Shown: positions 62,701 to 64,000 of the stretch, one piece after another
Position numbering within the stretch: the stretch's first letter is position 1
Layout of the letters: the number at the start of each line of letters is the position of its first letter
Origin: Catellatospora coxensis
Lineage (GTDB): Bacteria > Actinomycetota > Actinomycetes > Mycobacteriales > Micromonosporaceae
Length of the DNA: 64,000 bases
Direction of reading: 5' to 3'
Assembly (NCBI RefSeq): GCF_016862635.1
Contig: NZ_BONI01000033.1
Span: 1 to 64,000 of the forward strand
Notes under the pieces: model-generated
What the model was told of the DNA's origin: nothing
Database searches by the model: none
The model's input: only the letters and a program-made list of their open reading frames with translations
Made by a program: the position numbers and the translations under genes

Positions 62701-64000
62701 ATGCCGTACACCCGCCGTCATGTCCTGCGCCTGGGCACCGCGACCCTCGTGGTCGCCGCCGTCCCGGCCGTCTCGCTGCCCGCGCTGGCCGCCGCCGTCG
62801 TCACCGCCGACCTGGTGGTCTACGGGGCGACCTCGGCCGGGATCGCCGCCGCGGTGACCGCACGCAGGCTGGGCCGCAGCGCGGTGATCGTCGAGCCCGG
62901 CTCGCACGTCGGCGGCCTGTCGAGCGGCGGGCTGGGCATGACCGACAGCGGCGTCAAGGCCGCCATCGGCGGCCTGGCCGCGGAGTTCTACCGCCGGGTG
63001 TACGCGAAGTACAACGGCACCGCCGTCACCCCCACCTCCCCCGCCCGGTTCACGTTCGAGCCGCACGTCGCCGCGGTGATCTTCGACGAGCTGCTGGCCG
63101 AGGCGGGCGTGCCGGTCTACCTGAACAACCGGATGACCTCGGTGACCATGGCCGGCAACCGGATCAGCGAGGTGGTCTGCGACAACGGGCAGGTGTTCCG
63201 CGGCCCGATGTTCGTCGACGCGACGTACGAGGGTGACCTGATGGCGCGGGCCGGGGTCGGCTGGACCGCGGGCCGCGAGGCCAACAGCGTGTACGGCGAG
63301 ACGATCAACGGGGTGCAGCTGCGCAACGCGCACCAGTTCAACCGGTTCGTCGACCCGTACGCCACCCCGGGCAGCGCGGCCAGCGGGCTGCTGCCCGGCA
63401 TCTCGGCCGCCCCGGTCGCGCCCGCGGGCAGCGGTGACGGGCGGATCCAGGCGTACAACTTCCGGATGTGCCTGACCCAGGCCGCCAACCGGATCCCGTT
63501 CGCCAAGCCCGCGGGCTACGACGCGATCCGCTACGAGCCGCTGGCGCGGTACGTGCAGGCCGGATACACCGGGCCGTTCTTCACCACGCACCAGGTCGGC
63601 GGCGGCAAGACGGACTCCAACAACGACGGGGCGTTCTCGACCGACTTCATCGGCCAGAACTACGCCTACCCGACCGCGTCCTACGCGGCCCGCGCGAGCC
63701 TGGTCGAGGAGCACCGCGTCTACCAGCAGGGACTGATGTGGTTCCTGGCCAACGACCCTAGGCTGCCCGTCTCTATCCGCAGCGCCACCGCGTCGTGGGG
63801 ACTGGCTGCGGACGAGTTCACCGGCAACGGCGGCTGGCCCACCCAGCTGTACGTGCGCGAGGCGCGGCGTCTGGTGTCGGCGTACGTCATGACGGAGGCC
63901 GACTGCCGCGGCGGGCGGGTCGCGGCCGACTCGGTCGGGCTGGCCAGCTACACCATGGACTCGCACAACTGCCAGCGCGTCGTGGTCGCGGGCGGGCTGA
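62701..64000 (+). CDS. Tat-exported FAD-dependent oxidoreductase, 3' partial
   Basis: At least 433 residues, cut by the window end. A twin-arginine signal peptide (RRHVLRLG with a hydrophobic run to about 32) indicates folded export. ADLVVYGATSAGIAAAVTAR is the FAD-binding Rossmann motif, then GGLSSGGLGMTDSG and FVDATYEGDLMARAGV match the FAD_oxidored (PF12831) family, which in bacteria often acts on sugars or xylan side chains. ATG 62701 has GGAG 8 bp upstream. The end of the gene is not seen. Confidence 0.85.
   Translation, partial: MPYTRRHVLRLGTATLVVAAVPAVSLPALAAAVVTADLVVYGATSAGIAAAVTARRLGRSAVIVEPGSHVGGLSSGGLGMTDSGVKAAIGGLAAEFYRRVYAKYNGTAVTPTSPARFTFEPHVAAVIFDELLAEAGVPVYLNNRMTSVTMAGNRISEVVCDNGQVFRGPMFVDATYEGDLMARAGVGWTAGREANSVYGETINGVQLRNAHQFNRFVDPYATPGSAASGLLPGISAAPVAPAGSGDGRIQAYNFRMCLTQAANRIPFAKPAGYDAIRYEPLARYVQAGYTGPFFTTHQVGGGKTDSNNDGAFSTDFIGQNYAYPTASYAARASLVEEHRVYQQGLMWFLANDPRLPVSIRSATASWGLAADEFTGNGGWPTQLYVREARRLVSAYVMTEADCRGGRVAADSVGLASYTMDSHNCQRVVVAGGL

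Noticed and set aside
1-64000. CRISPR arrays, tRNA or rRNA genes and insertion sequences
   Set aside because: No regularly spaced direct repeats, cloverleaf-like segments, rRNA sequence or transposase genes were recognised by eye; a covariance-model scan could still find a tRNA I missed.

Overview
The window is about 72% GC with GTG/TTG starts, purine-rich ribosome sites, many 4-bp stop/start overlaps and actinobacterial families (conservon kinase, MmyB-type regulator, DUF6000, Methyltransf_19). It is chromosomal DNA from a filamentous actinomycete. Micromonosporaceae is my best guess from gene content and style of intergenic palindromes; this is inference. No rRNA, tRNA, transposase or CRISPR array was seen.

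Layout. 1-3.1 kb: three-gene acyl-CoA cluster (aminoglycoside-phosphotransferase-fold kinase, acyl-CoA dehydrogenase, alpha/beta hydrolase). 3.2-10.1 kb: MmyB-type regulator divergent from an aldehyde dehydrogenase, a tyrosine phosphatase, a SMI1/KNR4-like protein, a fused MalF/MalG-like orphan permease and a HExxH metallopeptidase behind a near-perfect palindrome. 10.1-13.0 kb: truncated conservon (nitrate/nitrite-sensing kinase plus roadblock protein). 13.3-20.0 kb: tightly coupled operon with two kinds of solute-binding lipoprotein, a cytosine-deaminase-like amidohydrolase, a NitT/TauT ATPase and permease, and an FAD oxidoreductase. 20.1-24.2 kb: sulfotransferase-P450 pair, a possibly frameshifted DUF6000 gene and a FabH-like ketosynthase. 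24.3-28.0 kb: secreted GH51-type arabinofuranosidase with two AbfB domains, and a membrane protein. 28.0-33.5 kb: lower-GC accessory island with a histidine-free Vgb-like propeller and a split PatA/PatG-type cassette. 33.5-42.0 kb: membrane and hypothetical proteins, a two-component system with a NatAB exporter, and a PadR regulator with its membrane partner.

42.0-51.9 kb: complete urea module, urtABCDE-ureABC-ureF-ureG-ureD, behind a promoter and a leader that can form alternative hairpins ending in a U-rich tract. UrtABCDE imports urea, UreABC hydrolyses it, UreDFG load nickel. ureE is absent, a palindromic repeat lies between ureB and ureC, and another lies inside the ureF reading frame. 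52-56 kb: sigma-like membrane protein, secreted propeller-like protein, D,D-carboxypeptidase. 56.1-58.6 kb: a macrodomain protein divergent from a uracil-DNA-glycosylase-like/ADP-ribosyltransferase fusion. 59-64 kb: MarR regulator with an AmiC-like cytosolic binding protein, two methyltransferases and a Tat-exported FAD oxidoreductase cut by the window end.

The two most unusual systems are the UDG-ART/macrodomain pair (56129-58640) and the split PatG operon with a 60-residue CGGC protein between its protease and C-terminal-domain genes (30011-31988). Short palindromic repeats in several families punctuate the intergenic spaces.
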